From contig NZ_JH636434.1 in assembly GCF_000255655.1 (NCBI RefSeq), positions 2,194,798 to 2,258,797 on the forward strand: a stretch of 64,000 bases of DNA. Reading direction: 5' to 3'. The DNA is from Schlesneria paludicola DSM 18645. GTDB taxonomy: Bacteria; Planctomycetota; Planctomycetia; Planctomycetales; Planctomycetaceae. Positions within the stretch are counted from its first letter, which is position 1, and every line of letters starts with the position of its first letter. The position numbers and the translations under genes were made by a program. Under the pieces are notes generated by a model. That model was given only the letters and a program-made list of their open reading frames with translations. It ran no database searches and was not told where the DNA came from. Below are positions 1 to 9,157 of this stretch, piece by piece.

Positions 1-314
1 CAATCGATTTTGCCACGCTCCTGCAATTCGTGCAGGAGTTCGAACCAAAGTCCTTCGAAGATGCCCATTCGAGTCCATTCATCGAAGCGCCGCCAGCACG
101 TGCTCGGGGATGGAAAGCACTTTGGTAACTTTGACCACTGGCAACCTGTAATAAGTACATACAAGATTCCCTCCAAACACGCGCGTGACGAGTGGAAAGG
201 GCGCCCACCGCGAGGTTGCTCCTCGGGGGCGGGAATCAGGTGCGCGATGCGATCCCATTGTGCGTCAGTGAGATACGTATATCCGGCGAGATCAATCTTG
301 CGTGTGACTGGCAT
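1..314 (-). CDS. IS5-family transposase, N-terminal part, cut by window edge
   Basis: At least 104 residues read without a stop from an ATG at 314 down to base 1; the remainder lies outside the window. The start has a strong AAAGGAG Shine-Dalgarno eight bases upstream. The protein opens with a short basic stretch and then LTDAQWDRIAHLIP, a GGRPFHSSRACLEGILYVL segment and GCQWSKLPKCF. This is the DUF4096-like N-terminal domain of IS5-group DDE transposases (the IS427/ISL2 kind). The catalytic DDE residues would lie beyond the edge, so activity cannot be judged. No terminal inverted repeat can be paired because the other end of the element is missing. The family call is firm; the subgroup is inference. 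Confidence 0.85.
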   Translation of the reverse strand, partial: MPVTRKIDLAGYTYLTDAQWDRIAHLIPAPEEQPRGGRPFHSSRACLEGILYVLITGCQWSKLPKCFPSPSTCWRRFDEWTRMGIFEGLWFELLHELQERGKID

Positions 315-710
315 GAGCGAAACTCCTTTCGCTCTGACTGGTACGCAGTTTCCTTGCCAATACGCGTTATGAAATGCTCTCTAATCTCGATTGGCGATGG
401 ATCGTGGAGAACGTGATCCGATCACGTCTGATCCGATTGACTTTTGAAGGGAGACGAGCGACCGCAGCCCCCATGCGTCGCTCAAGTGTGGCACACGAGA
501 CGACAATGACACTGCACAGGCTTCATAACAAAACGACTTCGAAAGCAGCGAGAGCTGCCGCAAGCCCATTAATTGGTTGCGTGCACGAAAGTCAAGTAGA
601 AAGTGCATGCCGCGATTCGTCCCTCGCCGCTCCGTCGACCAGGTCGTCGAATCGAACGTCACGTCGAATTCGAATCACACTCGAACAGGCTCTTTGAAAA
701 CGCGAAGGCT
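315..710. other. Gene-less stretch between IS5 end and sigma-54 activator
   Basis: No reading frame here resembles a known protein or has a good ribosome binding site. A small perfect inverted repeat, ACGTGAT-CCG-ATCACGT, lies at 411-427. The outer end of the IS5 element should fall somewhere in this stretch, but it cannot be fixed without the opposite terminus. Confidence 0.5.
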
Positions 711-1775
711 CTATTCGTCGTCGTCGATGCCGCGATCAGGCTGTTCGCCTGGCGCGGAACATTCTGAATGACGATCGGATTGGCGATATTTTTTAAGCCA
801 GCGGTAAAGAGTGGCCTTGCTGATTCCCAATTTCTTGGCGGATGCGGATACATTGCCACCCGTCTGCTGCAAGACCGCATAAACCAGATGGTGTGTCCAC
901 CGATCGATCTCTTTGGCACCATCGTTCGCTGTCGCCGACTGACATTCTGTGATGCGAGTTCCGATCTGCGACAAGAACGTCGACGTCAAATCAGGGACGC
1001 CAATCATGTCATGCTCGGACAGCACGACAAGACTTTCGATCCCCGACTTTAACTGGCGGATATTTCCCGGCCATTGCGCCGCGCGGAATCGCTCACGAAC
1101 AGCTTCAGCCATTTCGCAATGCCGCCCGTATTTGTTGTTGAATTCTTGAAGGAACAAGTCGATCAAATGGTCAATGTCTGCTACGCGTGCTCGCAACGGC
1201 GGGATCTCGACTTGCACAACATTGAGGCGATAGAACAAGTCTTCCCGAAATCGCTTGCTCCGAATCGCCTGCTCCAGATCCCGATTTGTGGCTGCGACGA
1301 CCCGGACATCGCACGTCAGCACGGTATGAGCACCAACAGGTTGAATTTCACCGTTCTGCAAAAACCTGAGCAGCTTTGCCTGAAGAGACAAATCGGCCTC
1401 GGCAATCTCATCCAGAAACAACGTTCCTCCGTCAGCACTGCGACAATACCCGAGCGAGGCATGTGAAGCCCCCGTGAATGCCCCCTTCTGATGACCAAAA
1501 AGAACGGTCTCTGCAAGATCCGTAGGAACAGCGGCCAGATTGAGACGAACAAAGGGCATGTGCGAACGAGCACTCTGCTCATGAATCGCCTGCGCAACCA
1601 GCTCTTTACCTGTCCCACTTTCCCCAATAATCAAGGCCGTCGCATCGGACATTGCCGTGCGGGCGACGATTCGGGCCACTGACTGCAAGCACCGCGACGT
1701 GAGAAGGAGTTCGAATGCCAAATGCTTCCGCGTCGCGATTGCGGCGGATTCCGTTCGGCGCGGTGAATCAATCAT
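711..1775 (-). CDS. Sigma-54-dependent transcriptional activator without sensor domain
   Basis: A 354-residue bacterial enhancer-binding protein that would remodel sigma-54 RNA polymerase using ATP. Walker A is GESGTGKE at 51-58, the sigma-54 contact loop GAFTGA is at 98-103, and Walker B is GGTLFLDE at 116-123. The R-finger-type segment FREDLFYRL follows, and a Fis-type helix-turn-helix lies near 308-335 (GNVSASAKKLGISKATLYRW). Family members usually carry a receiver, GAF or PAS domain of about 120 or more residues at the N-terminus. Here the AAA+ module begins after about 25 residues, so control must be by expression level or by a partner protein, as in PspF-like activators. Start ATG has AGGAAC upstream. 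No adjacent target operon is evident. The last 20 residues are a charged tail ending in Asp-Asp-Asp-Glu. Confidence 0.92.
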   Translation of the reverse strand: MIDSPRRTESAAIATRKHLAFELLLTSRCLQSVARIVARTAMSDATALIIGESGTGKELVAQAIHEQSARSHMPFVRLNLAAVPTDLAETVLFGHQKGAFTGASHASLGYCRSADGGTLFLDEIAEADLSLQAKLLRFLQNGEIQPVGAHTVLTCDVRVVAATNRDLEQAIRSKRFREDLFYRLNVVQVEIPPLRARVADIDHLIDLFLQEFNNKYGRHCEMAEAVRERFRAAQWPGNIRQLKSGIESLVVLSEHDMIGVPDLTSTFLSQIGTRITECQSATANDGAKEIDRWTHHLVYAVLQQTGGNVSASAKKLGISKATLYRWLKKYRQSDRHSECSAPGEQPDRGIDDDE

Positions 1776-2923
1776 TTCCGTCAGTTCCTATCGGCAATCA
1801 ACAAGCCAAACTCCCTCATTCCTATCAATAGAACATTTAGCTTAGAAACTGCCCTGCCGAAGACATTTTTTGGTAAATCTGTTCTTTATAAAGGAGAATT
1901 AACGGTAACGCATCGGATTCACGAAGTGAGGGCCATTCCGTACAGGAGGCAATCCATTCAGCGCAAGCGCCACCAAATGTTCACACTTTGAATGAGTGTG
2001 AGACACTCGTCGGGCCCTTTCTTACGACAATCGAGTTCAATCGGGCTCGCACCCAGATGGATGTGGCGAATTGGCAACATGACAGAAGAATCCAATCCGA
2101 TGAATCTGAGCGGAGCCCATTGCCGTAATTTCATCAGTCGGACTGTCGCCGCTCGGCCTTCGAAGGTTCTCGAGCATCACCCGCAGCCTCGCTGGTCTGC
2201 TCGAACCCAATTCAGCAGCGTGTCAAATCAGATTTGACGCGGCACCCGTATCTCTAGCCCTCTGACGGTCGCGTAGCGTGATCATCGAACACGCCCAACT
2301 TGGCCGTATGAGTCACATCGACGTTGGCGGCATGCTCCCCGAGGCTAGATTCGTGGCTCAAATTCAGCGAAAATGAAATGGGCTATTCAACACGAAAGAG
2401 TCACGGTATACTCCGTGCGTAACCAATTCGCGAAGACGCTCTGTAGAGCTCGTTTCTTCTGTAGCGGTAGACGTGGCAAGTCAATCTCCATGTCCCGCCA
2501 CTCACCTAACGACCCCAGCAGACTTTCAACGAGGTCGTGTTATTCCGCGAGTCATCATCGCGGATGATCGTGAGATATCAGCCTGTTGAGATCACGGGGA
2601 CTGGCTCTGTACAGATTCGAAAGCGCCGTGAGATCGTGAGTACCAAGGTGCCTGTCCCCCCTTACTTCAACGAGTGGATAGTTAGGTGACTCCCTGTGCC
2701 CTGAACGGCCAGTCTTGGCTGAAAGTCGGCGATAGGTGGAGCGGCGTGAAGAACCGAATAGTTCAATGATGCGATGGATTGTGCCCAAAGTTATCAATCA
2801 CAAGCTGGACTTGGGCAACCCGCAGTTCCCCTTCCATCGCAACACATTTTCCACGCACAGCACCTCGACTTCGCACCCTGACAATGCATTGACACTTCTT
2901 AAACGGAACGAAAACTCGTCTCT
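1776..2923. other. Long gene-less stretch upstream of RRM gene
   Basis: About 1.15 kb with no reading frame that looks coding on either strand; the short frames present lack recognisable domains and ribosome binding sites. It contains the repeat at 2591-2675. The part next to 2924 should hold the promoter of the RRM gene, but no convincing -35/-10 pair was found. Confidence 0.5.
2591..2675. repeat. Dispersed inverted repeat, copy A (TTGAAGTAA-arm subfamily)
   Basis: One end reads GGGGACTGGCTC (2596-2607) and the other GGTGCCTGTCCCC (2647-2659), that is GGGGACAGGCACC on the minus strand. The minus-strand end is preceded by GTTGAAGTAAGG. Same ends occur at 3291-3371 and 49231-49319. Confidence 0.8.
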
Positions 2924-3229
2924 ATGACACAAATCTACGTAGGGAATCTTCCCTTTACAGTCTCGGAACCCGATCTCATGGGGATGTTTGCACGCTACGG
3001 ACGCGTCAGTTCGGTCCGAATGGCGACCGACAAATCGACCGGACGTCCCCGAGGTTTCGCGTTTGTCACCATGAATCGTATGGAAGACAGCGACGAAGCC
3101 ATCGTGCGACTGAACGGATCTCATCTTTCTGGGCGCACCATTGTCGTGAACGAAGCTCGAGCGACTGATGGGCAGCGGTCAAACTCGGACAATCGAATTC
3201 AGGCAATGACTCGTTTGAATCTCCTCTAG
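2924..3229 (+). CDS. RRM-domain RNA-binding protein (short)
   Basis: A 101-residue protein made almost entirely of one RNA recognition motif. RNP2 is IYVGNLPF at 4-11 and RNP1 is RGFAFVTM at 43-50, each with the aromatic residues that stack on RNA bases. Proteins of this kind are common in cyanobacteria and planctomycetes and bind single-stranded RNA, often in cold or stress responses; that role is family knowledge, not shown here. Unlike its neighbour at 3494 it has no glycine-rich tail, ending instead in a short Ser/Asn/Arg segment. The two genes share an orientation and domain and look like an old tandem duplication, with a repeat element between them. Confidence 0.9.
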   Translation: MTQIYVGNLPFTVSEPDLMGMFARYGRVSSVRMATDKSTGRPRGFAFVTMNRMEDSDEAIVRLNGSHLSGRTIVVNEARATDGQRSNSDNRIQAMTRLNLL

Positions 3230-3290
3230 AGGACCTCCACTCAAAAGCGGTAACGATTCGCAATCACAATCGTGTTGAATGAAAGATGAA

Positions 3291-3371
3291 ATAACGGGGA
3301 CCGGCTCCAGCGAGTCGTAACACGATAGACAACGTGTCCTGTCGCGGTGCCTGCCCCCCTTATTTCAACGA
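3291..3371. repeat. Dispersed inverted repeat, copy B (TTGAAGTAA-arm subfamily)
   Basis: The left end is GGGGACCGGCTC (3296-3307). The right end is GGTGCCTGCCCCCCTTATTT, followed by CAACGA. Relative to copy A both ends carry single substitutions that partly keep pairing. It sits between the two RRM genes. Confidence 0.75.
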
Positions 3372-3493
3372 CCGAATCTTCGGTTGAACTGAATCTGGAA
3401 GCGTGATGTCGCCGTTGTGGCAACATCGACAAGTAGTGTTCGTCGGGCAGACCGGTTTCTCGGCTTCCGCGGACGATTGGATCGGAGCTGGTC

Positions 3494-3862
3494 ATGTCAA
3501 CGAAATTGTATGTGGGAAATCTGTCGTACAACGCAACGAATCAAACGCTTGAGCAGATGTTTGCTCAACACGGCGAAGTGCGCTCGGCACAAATCGTCAC
3601 CGACCGCGATACGGGCCGATCCAAGGGATTTGGCTTTGTCGAAATGGGCGATTCTCGCAGCGCCGAAGCCGCGATCAGCGCGCTGAACGGCCAAGAAGTC
3701 GATGGCCGGGCCTTGACGGTCAACGAAGCACGACCACGTGAAGATCGTGGCGGCGGAGGCGGAGGTGGTGGTGGACGTCGTCCTGGTGGATCAGGTGGAT
3801 ACGGCGGCGGCAGCGGTGGGTATGGCGGCGGAGGTGGTGGTGGTGGCGGTCGTCGCTACTAA
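3494..3862 (+). CDS. RRM-domain RNA-binding protein with Gly-rich tail
   Basis: 122 residues: an RNA recognition motif at about 3-80 with RNP2 LYVGNLSY and RNP1 KGFGFVEM, then a low-complexity Gly/Arg/Tyr tail from about 88 to the end. The layout matches the cyanobacterial Rbp and plant glycine-rich RNA-binding proteins, in which the tail adds RNA contacts and self-association. Start ATG has GGAG at good spacing (GGAGCTGGTC-ATG). Codons in the tail are mostly GGC/GGT/GGA runs. A strong hairpin follows at 3908. The general role, RNA chaperone or mRNA-fate protein, is inferred from the family. Confidence 0.93.
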   Translation: MSTKLYVGNLSYNATNQTLEQMFAQHGEVRSAQIVTDRDTGRSKGFGFVEMGDSRSAEAAISALNGQEVDGRALTVNEARPREDRGGGGGGGGGRRPGGSGGYGGGSGGYGGGGGGGGGRRY

Positions 3863-3907
3863 ACCCACATGACAGATCATTGTCGGGCCAATCATTGATC
3901 AATCGTC

Positions 3908-3938
3908 GAACCGCCGGTTTCTGATAAACCGGCGGTTC
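3908..3938. terminator. Strong hairpin between convergent genes
   Basis: A perfect 13-bp stem (GAACCGCCGGTTT / AAACCGGCGGTTC) with a 5-base loop lies between the convergent RRM gene and histidine kinase. There is no T-run on either side, so it may end transcription in both directions with help, or protect mRNA ends. Confidence 0.7.
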
Positions 3939-4072
3939 CGAAGATCTGCAGGGCGCACGGATCACGGATCACCGAACGTCGAGATCAAATACGCTTTTCT
4001 CATCTGGCATCGGTGTCGTACAGACGCCATTCGCGAATTCGAATGCATTCGCCTGCTGCGGGTAAGCCAACT

Positions 4073-6532
4073 TCAATCCGCTCTCTTTGTCAGCACTTCT
4101 CTGATTTTCGCTGCCAGCGATGTCATCGAGTAAGGTTTCTGCAAAAAGTTGACATGCTCGTTCTGAATCCCATGCCGGATCACGGCGTCGTCGGTATATC
4201 CAGACACGTACAGCACGCCCATTTGTGGATGCATCGCCTGCAACAATTCGGCCAAAATCCGACCGCCAACACCCGGCATGACGACATCCGTAATCAAAAG
4301 ATGCACCGGGTTTTGATGCTGTGTCACGACACGTAGTGCTTCATCGGCATGCCTTGCTTCAAGAACCGTATAGCCTCGAGCCTGCAACGAGACTCTCGTC
4401 AGAGTCCGCACGGCATCATCGTCTTCCGCCACCAGAAGGGTTTCATTGCCGCTGGATGCGAACTCATGATTGACCTGTTCGACGGGCGTAGGCGACGCGG
4501 TTACCTCAGTGGGCAGGAAGATCCTGAACGTCGTTCCCGCGCCGACTTCGCTTTGAACGTCGATCATGCCACCGCACTGCTGCAGAATCCCATGAACCAT
4601 CGGAAGGCCAAGTCCGGTCCCCTTCCCCTGTTCTTTTGTCGTAAAAAACGGTTCGAACAAGCGACTCTTCACGTCTTCAGAGATGCCCGATCCCGTATCC
4701 GTCACGGTCAGCATGACATAGTGGCCAGTACGGTCGCACTTGAGGGATTGAAAGCGAGCGTCTTCCAGGTTGACATCGCTTGTCATCACGGTGATTTTGC
4801 CACCGCAGGGCATTGCATCACGCGCATTGATGACGAGATTTAATAGGACTTGCTGCAACTGACCTGGATCAATTTTCACGTGACCTGCGATCGGTGAGAG
4901 AAAAGAATAGAGTTGCACATCCTCACCGACGATGTGCCGCAGCATATTCTCGGTTTCACGGACACAGACATTCAAATCAAGAACCTGCGGCGCGAACGCC
5001 TGTTTGCGACTGAACGCAAGAAGCTGACGAGTCATTCCCGCAGTCCGATCCGCGGCCAGATGCATCGCCTCAACGATCCTTCGTTTGGAATCTTCAGGCC
5101 GGATCAACGTGAGCAACAAATCAGTGGCACCGTGAATGAGCGTAAGCAGATTACTGAAGTCATGCGCAATCCCACCCGCCAATTGTCCGATCGCATCAAT
5201 TTTCTGAACATGACGAACTTGTTCTTCCAGCGATCGCCGTTCGGTGACATCCGTCTGGACTCCGACAAAGTTCACCAACTGTTGGTTCTCGTCAAAGACC
5301 GCCGACAGTGCCAGATGGTTCCAGAACGACTTGCCATTTTTGCGATAGTTCACCAGCTCAACCGTGCAGCCCTGTCCCGCATGCACGGCCTCACGAATCC
5401 GAGCGACGGCAGCCGGATCAGTCAGCTCGCCCTGCAGCATTCGACAATTCTTACCGACTAATTCTTTGGCCGTGTACCCTGTCAGCCTTTCAAAACCGGG
5501 GCTCGCATAGATGATCGGATTATCATTTCTGCGGGGATCTGTGATGACGATGCCTTGTGACGCGGCGCGAATTGCCCGGTCGCGAAGCAAAAGCGCCTCC
5601 TCGTCACGCTTGCGATTGCTCTCTTCCCAAAGTTTATCGAGCGCGAACGAAACACTTGGTGTAATCTCGCTGATCGTGGTGACCAGATCGTCCGTGAAGA
5701 AACCGGGAGTGTCCGCATAGATCGTCAGCACAGCTGCAACCTGGTCATGTTCCTTGAGCGGAAATGCGGCCGACGCTCGAAAGCCCACCTGTCTGGCTCG
5801 TTCGTGCCAGGGCGCGGTCATGGACGACGCCAGGAAATCATTCACCACATAACAACGTCCGTTGACTGCCGCACGTCCTGTCGGACCGTGCGACCTGATG
5901 TCATCGTCACTCAAGGTAATGACGAGTTCGTCTAGATACCCGCCATCTTCACCGGCCATCGCGATTTTCCTGACCAGCCCACCGTCGGGGATTCCAACCC
6001 AGGCACATCGAAAACATCCCGTCTGAACGGCAATCTGACAGATTTCTTGAAACAGCTCCTCACGTGATCGGCATCGGCTTACAGCGTGATTCGTCCTGGA
6101 AAGCATCGCATAAAGATTATTGCGAACGCGCAAGCTCTCTTCAGTTCGTTTCTGATCGGTGATGTCCGTGACAACCACTCCGATTCCAATGATTTCCGAA
6201 TGACGTCGAACGGGATAGAAGCTCATTGACCAATTGCGCAACTCGTGGCTGGTCGACGAAATCACGCCGCGAATGTCGTAGTTGACAATCGTTTCACCAG
6301 CCAACGCTCGAAAATAAAGCGGCTCGAGTGTCGGCCAAAGCGATGGCATAATTTCGGACACCCGCCGGCCAACCAAGAATGACACGGACCGTCCATTGAT
6401 GGCGGCAAACGCGTCGTTGATACGAACATACCGAAAATCTCGATCAACAAACGAGAAACCCACTGGCGCGTTTTGAAACAGCGTTTCCAGTACGGAGAGT
6501 TGACTGTCGATTTCGATCAGACTGTCGAACAT
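4073..6532 (-). CDS. Hybrid histidine kinase, PAS-GAF-PAS-HisKA-HATPase-REC
   Basis: About 819 residues from the ATG at 6532. A GTG at 6580 would add 16 residues but lacks a good ribosome binding site, whereas GAGG lies upstream of 6532. No membrane segments are seen, so it is probably cytosolic. Order: PAS with PAC (about 20-130), GAF (150-300), PAS (320-440) typical of LOV/PAS sensors but with NCRMLQG in place of the flavin-binding NCRFLQ, HisKA with GGIAHDFSN, HATPase with TDTGSGI and GTGLGL, and a C-terminal receiver (about 693-819) with VAEDDD, ITDVVMP and LQKP. The Cys of GKNCRMLQ is the residue that binds flavin in LOV domains, so blue-light or redox sensing is possible but unproven. 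The HDFSN variant is seen in the HDFNN-type kinase subclass. Confidence 0.93.
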   Translation of the reverse strand: MFDSLIEIDSQLSVLETLFQNAPVGFSFVDRDFRYVRINDAFAAINGRSVSFLVGRRVSEIMPSLWPTLEPLYFRALAGETIVNYDIRGVISSTSHELRNWSMSFYPVRRHSEIIGIGVVVTDITDQKRTEESLRVRNNLYAMLSRTNHAVSRCRSREELFQEICQIAVQTGCFRCAWVGIPDGGLVRKIAMAGEDGGYLDELVITLSDDDIRSHGPTGRAAVNGRCYVVNDFLASSMTAPWHERARQVGFRASAAFPLKEHDQVAAVLTIYADTPGFFTDDLVTTISEITPSVSFALDKLWEESNRKRDEEALLLRDRAIRAASQGIVITDPRRNDNPIIYASPGFERLTGYTAKELVGKNCRMLQGELTDPAAVARIREAVHAGQGCTVELVNYRKNGKSFWNHLALSAVFDENQQLVNFVGVQTDVTERRSLEEQVRHVQKIDAIGQLAGGIAHDFSNLLTLIHGATDLLLTLIRPEDSKRRIVEAMHLAADRTAGMTRQLLAFSRKQAFAPQVLDLNVCVRETENMLRHIVGEDVQLYSFLSPIAGHVKIDPGQLQQVLLNLVINARDAMPCGGKITVMTSDVNLEDARFQSLKCDRTGHYVMLTVTDTGSGISEDVKSRLFEPFFTTKEQGKGTGLGLPMVHGILQQCGGMIDVQSEVGAGTTFRIFLPTEVTASPTPVEQVNHEFASSGNETLLVAEDDDAVRTLTRVSLQARGYTVLEARHADEALRVVTQHQNPVHLLITDVVMPGVGGRILAELLQAMHPQMGVLYVSGYTDDAVIRHGIQNEHVNFLQKPYSMTSLAAKIREVLTKRAD

Positions 6533-7372
6533 ACAATGACATTCCTCTAACTGACAAACCTGGCTCCGGCGGAGTTGCACCGCTTACGGAATCCAGCGAA
6601 CAGATCCAGGCGACAATCAAAACCGCAAAGAAGCCGGTTCCAGGCGCCATGGAAAAGCAGAGCTTCAGACGGGGCGACGTTGAGAACCTTCATCCCCGAC
6701 AGACTGGCCGCGACGCCAGCACAATGCTCAGATGCCTAGGAGAACATGTCTCAGAACCAAAGCATCGGACGAACATCCTGCGGCGGTGCCAATAGGCAGC
6801 AGCCATCGCTCGAAAGTTGCGGAATTCTTGTGGAGTGTCCTGTGAATGTCAAGAACATTTGTTCAGACACTTCAGCGGCACGCGCGACGATCCCCTCCAT
6901 TTGACAGCACTACACAGATCTTGTCTTATCGCATTCATAAAAAAGAACTTAGGACGGATCACCCGCGTCATCAAGCGAACTTTACTCAGGTTTTACCACC
7001 TGAAGAGAACCCATGATCTCAGGGTTTTCCTGAGGCGTCTTGAAAGCGAACGAATGAGTCGATGCGATCGGAATTTGAACCATTTGCATGCAGAAAACGT
7101 CGGCGACGGATCGTTTGAACGAACTGCGCACGTTGAACATAGCCATTTTCGCTCGCACGCTTGATCCGCTCACCTCATTTCCGCCGCCCCGGGCATACCA
7201 AGAGGCGAGTGGATTGGCACAAGCGCCAGGTTGTTCGTCTAATGGATTCCGCCGACGCACAGAATTCGCCGACGCAGAATCAATTTATTCGCGGGTGTTG
7301 GTTGGCTCGTCGGAGTGGTACAGCCGGGTATTTGATTGACCAGAAGCAATCCGATTCAGAGGGGCCCAATCG
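6533..7372. other. Gene-less stretch, about 840 bp
   Basis: Nothing recognisable was found. Short frames exist on both strands, but none combines a ribosome binding site with a protein-like composition. The bases just before 7373 include GAGGGG, the ribosome binding site of the next gene. Confidence 0.45.
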
Positions 7373-8140
7373 ATGCATGCAACCCTGGAGCAGCTACCTC
7401 CTTCACTAACAGCACTGTGTTTCGCCGCCGCCACGATCGTAGGATGGCGCATTGGCTGGTGGTCAGGCAGACGAGTGCTGACCGATCTTGGCGAGGACCC
7501 TGGAAACAAATTTACGGACTCCAGTCTGGCGCTTCTGGGACTGCTGCTGGGCTTCACCTTTTCCATGTCACTATCCCGGCACGACCAGCGCCGGCTGATG
7601 GTCGTCACCGAGAGCAACGCGATTGGCGACTTCTACACCTGCGCAAGCTTGCTGACAGACCCAGGCCGAACCGCACTGCAGACAGTCATTCGCGATTACG
7701 CCAAAGCAAAGCTCGCCGTCACACACGGTCCCATTTCCAAAACCGAACTCGATCTGGCAATCACACATTTTACCGAACTGCAGGGGCGAATGACGGAACT
7801 TGTCCGCAACGCCATTTCAGAAGGAACCCCCATCGTTGTCCCGCTGACAAACACCTTGAATGATGTTTCGAGCAGCGGTGCCGCCCGACTCGCCGCGTAT
7901 CACGATCGACTTCCTGCAATTATCGTATTGTTGCTGTTCATGACGTCTGTCGTACCGGCCTTCTTGATGGGACAGCAACAGGGCGCGTTACCGAAGGTTC
8001 ATATCACCGGAACATTGAGTTTCGTGTTTCTGGTCACGGCCGTAACTTATGTCACGCTCGATTTGAATCAGCCAGGCAAAGGCTCGATCCGAGTCAGTCA
8101 GGAACCCATGGAGCGTTTGATCGCATCCATCTCCCAATAA
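7373..8140 (+). CDS. DUF4239 / bestrophin-like membrane protein
   Basis: 255 residues with hydrophobic segments at about 10-27, 50-67, 181-203 and 212-232 and a soluble, mostly helical middle. The layout (two helices, an amphipathic region carrying RHDQRRLMVVTESNAIGDFY, two more helices, then a C-terminal DLNQPGKGSI element) matches the DUF4239 family, often labelled bestrophin-like. Bestrophins are anion channels, but transport by DUF4239 proteins has not been generally shown, so function is open. Start has GAGGGG upstream. Downstream is the inverted repeat at 8217. Confidence 0.8.
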   Translation: MHATLEQLPPSLTALCFAAATIVGWRIGWWSGRRVLTDLGEDPGNKFTDSSLALLGLLLGFTFSMSLSRHDQRRLMVVTESNAIGDFYTCASLLTDPGRTALQTVIRDYAKAKLAVTHGPISKTELDLAITHFTELQGRMTELVRNAISEGTPIVVPLTNTLNDVSSSGAARLAAYHDRLPAIIVLLLFMTSVVPAFLMGQQQGALPKVHITGTLSFVFLVTAVTYVTLDLNQPGKGSIRVSQEPMERLIASISQ

Positions 8141-8216
8141 GGGAGCCCCCCGGAATCGCCCTTGAGTCGCATTGTTCTTATCTGATGGCCAACCGGGCAA
8201 TTCTGCCTGGCACCAC

Positions 8217-8252
8217 TCTGATGGCACAGGCAATCAAGCTCAAGCCATCAGA
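8217..8252. terminator. Hairpin between convergent genes
   Basis: A perfect 9-bp inverted repeat, TCTGATGGC / GCCATCAGA, lies in the 200-bp gap between the DUF4239 gene and the hydrolase gene that converge here. There is no T-run; a terminator role is suggested by position only. Confidence 0.4.
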
Positions 8253-8341
8253 ATTCGCGTCCGCGAAGTCGCCGATGTCAGAACCGCATCAGGTGCGCAT
8301 CAATGACTGCGCGTCCGAATCACGAGTGAGTGGGATCGCGA

Positions 8342-9070
8342 TCACTCATAGTCTTGTTCCGGTTCCGCCCACACTCGGGCGTCTCCATCGTCGTCAATTT
8401 CGACGTGAATTGTGCTGGACCGACAGCAGACAGGACAATCTTCGACGTACGTTTGATGGGCGCCTTCGGTCAAATCGAGCGGAATGACGATTTCCTCGCC
8501 ACATGCGTCGCAAACGTAACTGGCATCCTTTTGCGACGGCGCATTTTGCGTTCGCGTCGATTTCGCAGGCCGCGTAGCGCCATCACCCAGCCACGGCAGA
8601 CGCTCACCCGCCCCCAAAAGTTCGCACGCCCACAGCATCACGGACAGCGGCGATTCATCCGCGAGACGATGATCACAACCAACTTCAATCAGCGCCTCGG
8701 CTGGCAGCCCGCTTTTCTCAATCAACTCTTCACTTTCGCGAAATGGCACCACATCATCTTTACGGCTGTGCAAAATAATGGAGTTCGACTTGAGCGTCCT
8801 GGCGGCTCCCCATCTCTTCCACGCGGGACACAAGAGCACCAGAGGCGTATCCCCCGATGCAATGTTGATCGCCACGGCACCACCCCGAGACGATCCAACC
8901 ACGACGCGCGGCTGATGTTTCTCAAACTCAACCTGCGCCTGCAACACCGCTGCATCGAAATCGTCATCGTCGAGAGCTGGCACAATCACTTCGTGTCCAT
9001 GCTGAGCCAGATACGTGGGCTTGACACCACCAGGCACCGAGTGCCATCCATGCAAGAAGAGAACTTTCAT
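8342..9070 (-). CDS. Alpha/beta-hydrolase fused to CPXCG-type cysteine-rich domain
   Basis: 242 residues. The first part (about 1-150) is a compact alpha/beta-hydrolase: LFLHGWHS oxyanion strand, nucleophile Ser61 in VGSSRGG, an acid in SRKDDVVP and a His in GCDHRLAD, giving a plausible Ser-Asp-His triad. A Ser/Thr/Arg-rich linker follows. The last 55 residues form a putative zinc ribbon with CDACGEE and DCPVCCRS plus the IHVEIDDDGDA tail that marks the CPXCG (Cys_rich_CPXCG) family. CPXCG proteins are normally stand-alone of about 60-70 residues, so this is a fusion. The usual Gly after the second cysteine pair is Cys. The substrate is unknown. Start ATG at 9070 follows GGTGA. Confidence 0.85.
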   Translation of the reverse strand: MKVLFLHGWHSVPGGVKPTYLAQHGHEVIVPALDDDDFDAAVLQAQVEFEKHQPRVVVGSSRGGAVAINIASGDTPLVLLCPAWKRWGAARTLKSNSIILHSRKDDVVPFRESEELIEKSGLPAEALIEVGCDHRLADESPLSVMLWACELLGAGERLPWLGDGATRPAKSTRTQNAPSQKDASYVCDACGEEIVIPLDLTEGAHQTYVEDCPVCCRSSTIHVEIDDDGDARVWAEPEQDYE

Positions 9071-9157
9071 CAAATCACCGCAACCAATGTAGGCGAAGAA
9101 CTGAATGGAACACCACGTTCGCGATTTCGTCGTTTCGAGTTGGGTCGACGCATGAGT

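Noticed and set aside
7200-7240. TGGCAC-like sequence as a -24 element of a sigma-54 promoter
   Set aside because: The GC dinucleotide is not at the required ten-base spacing.
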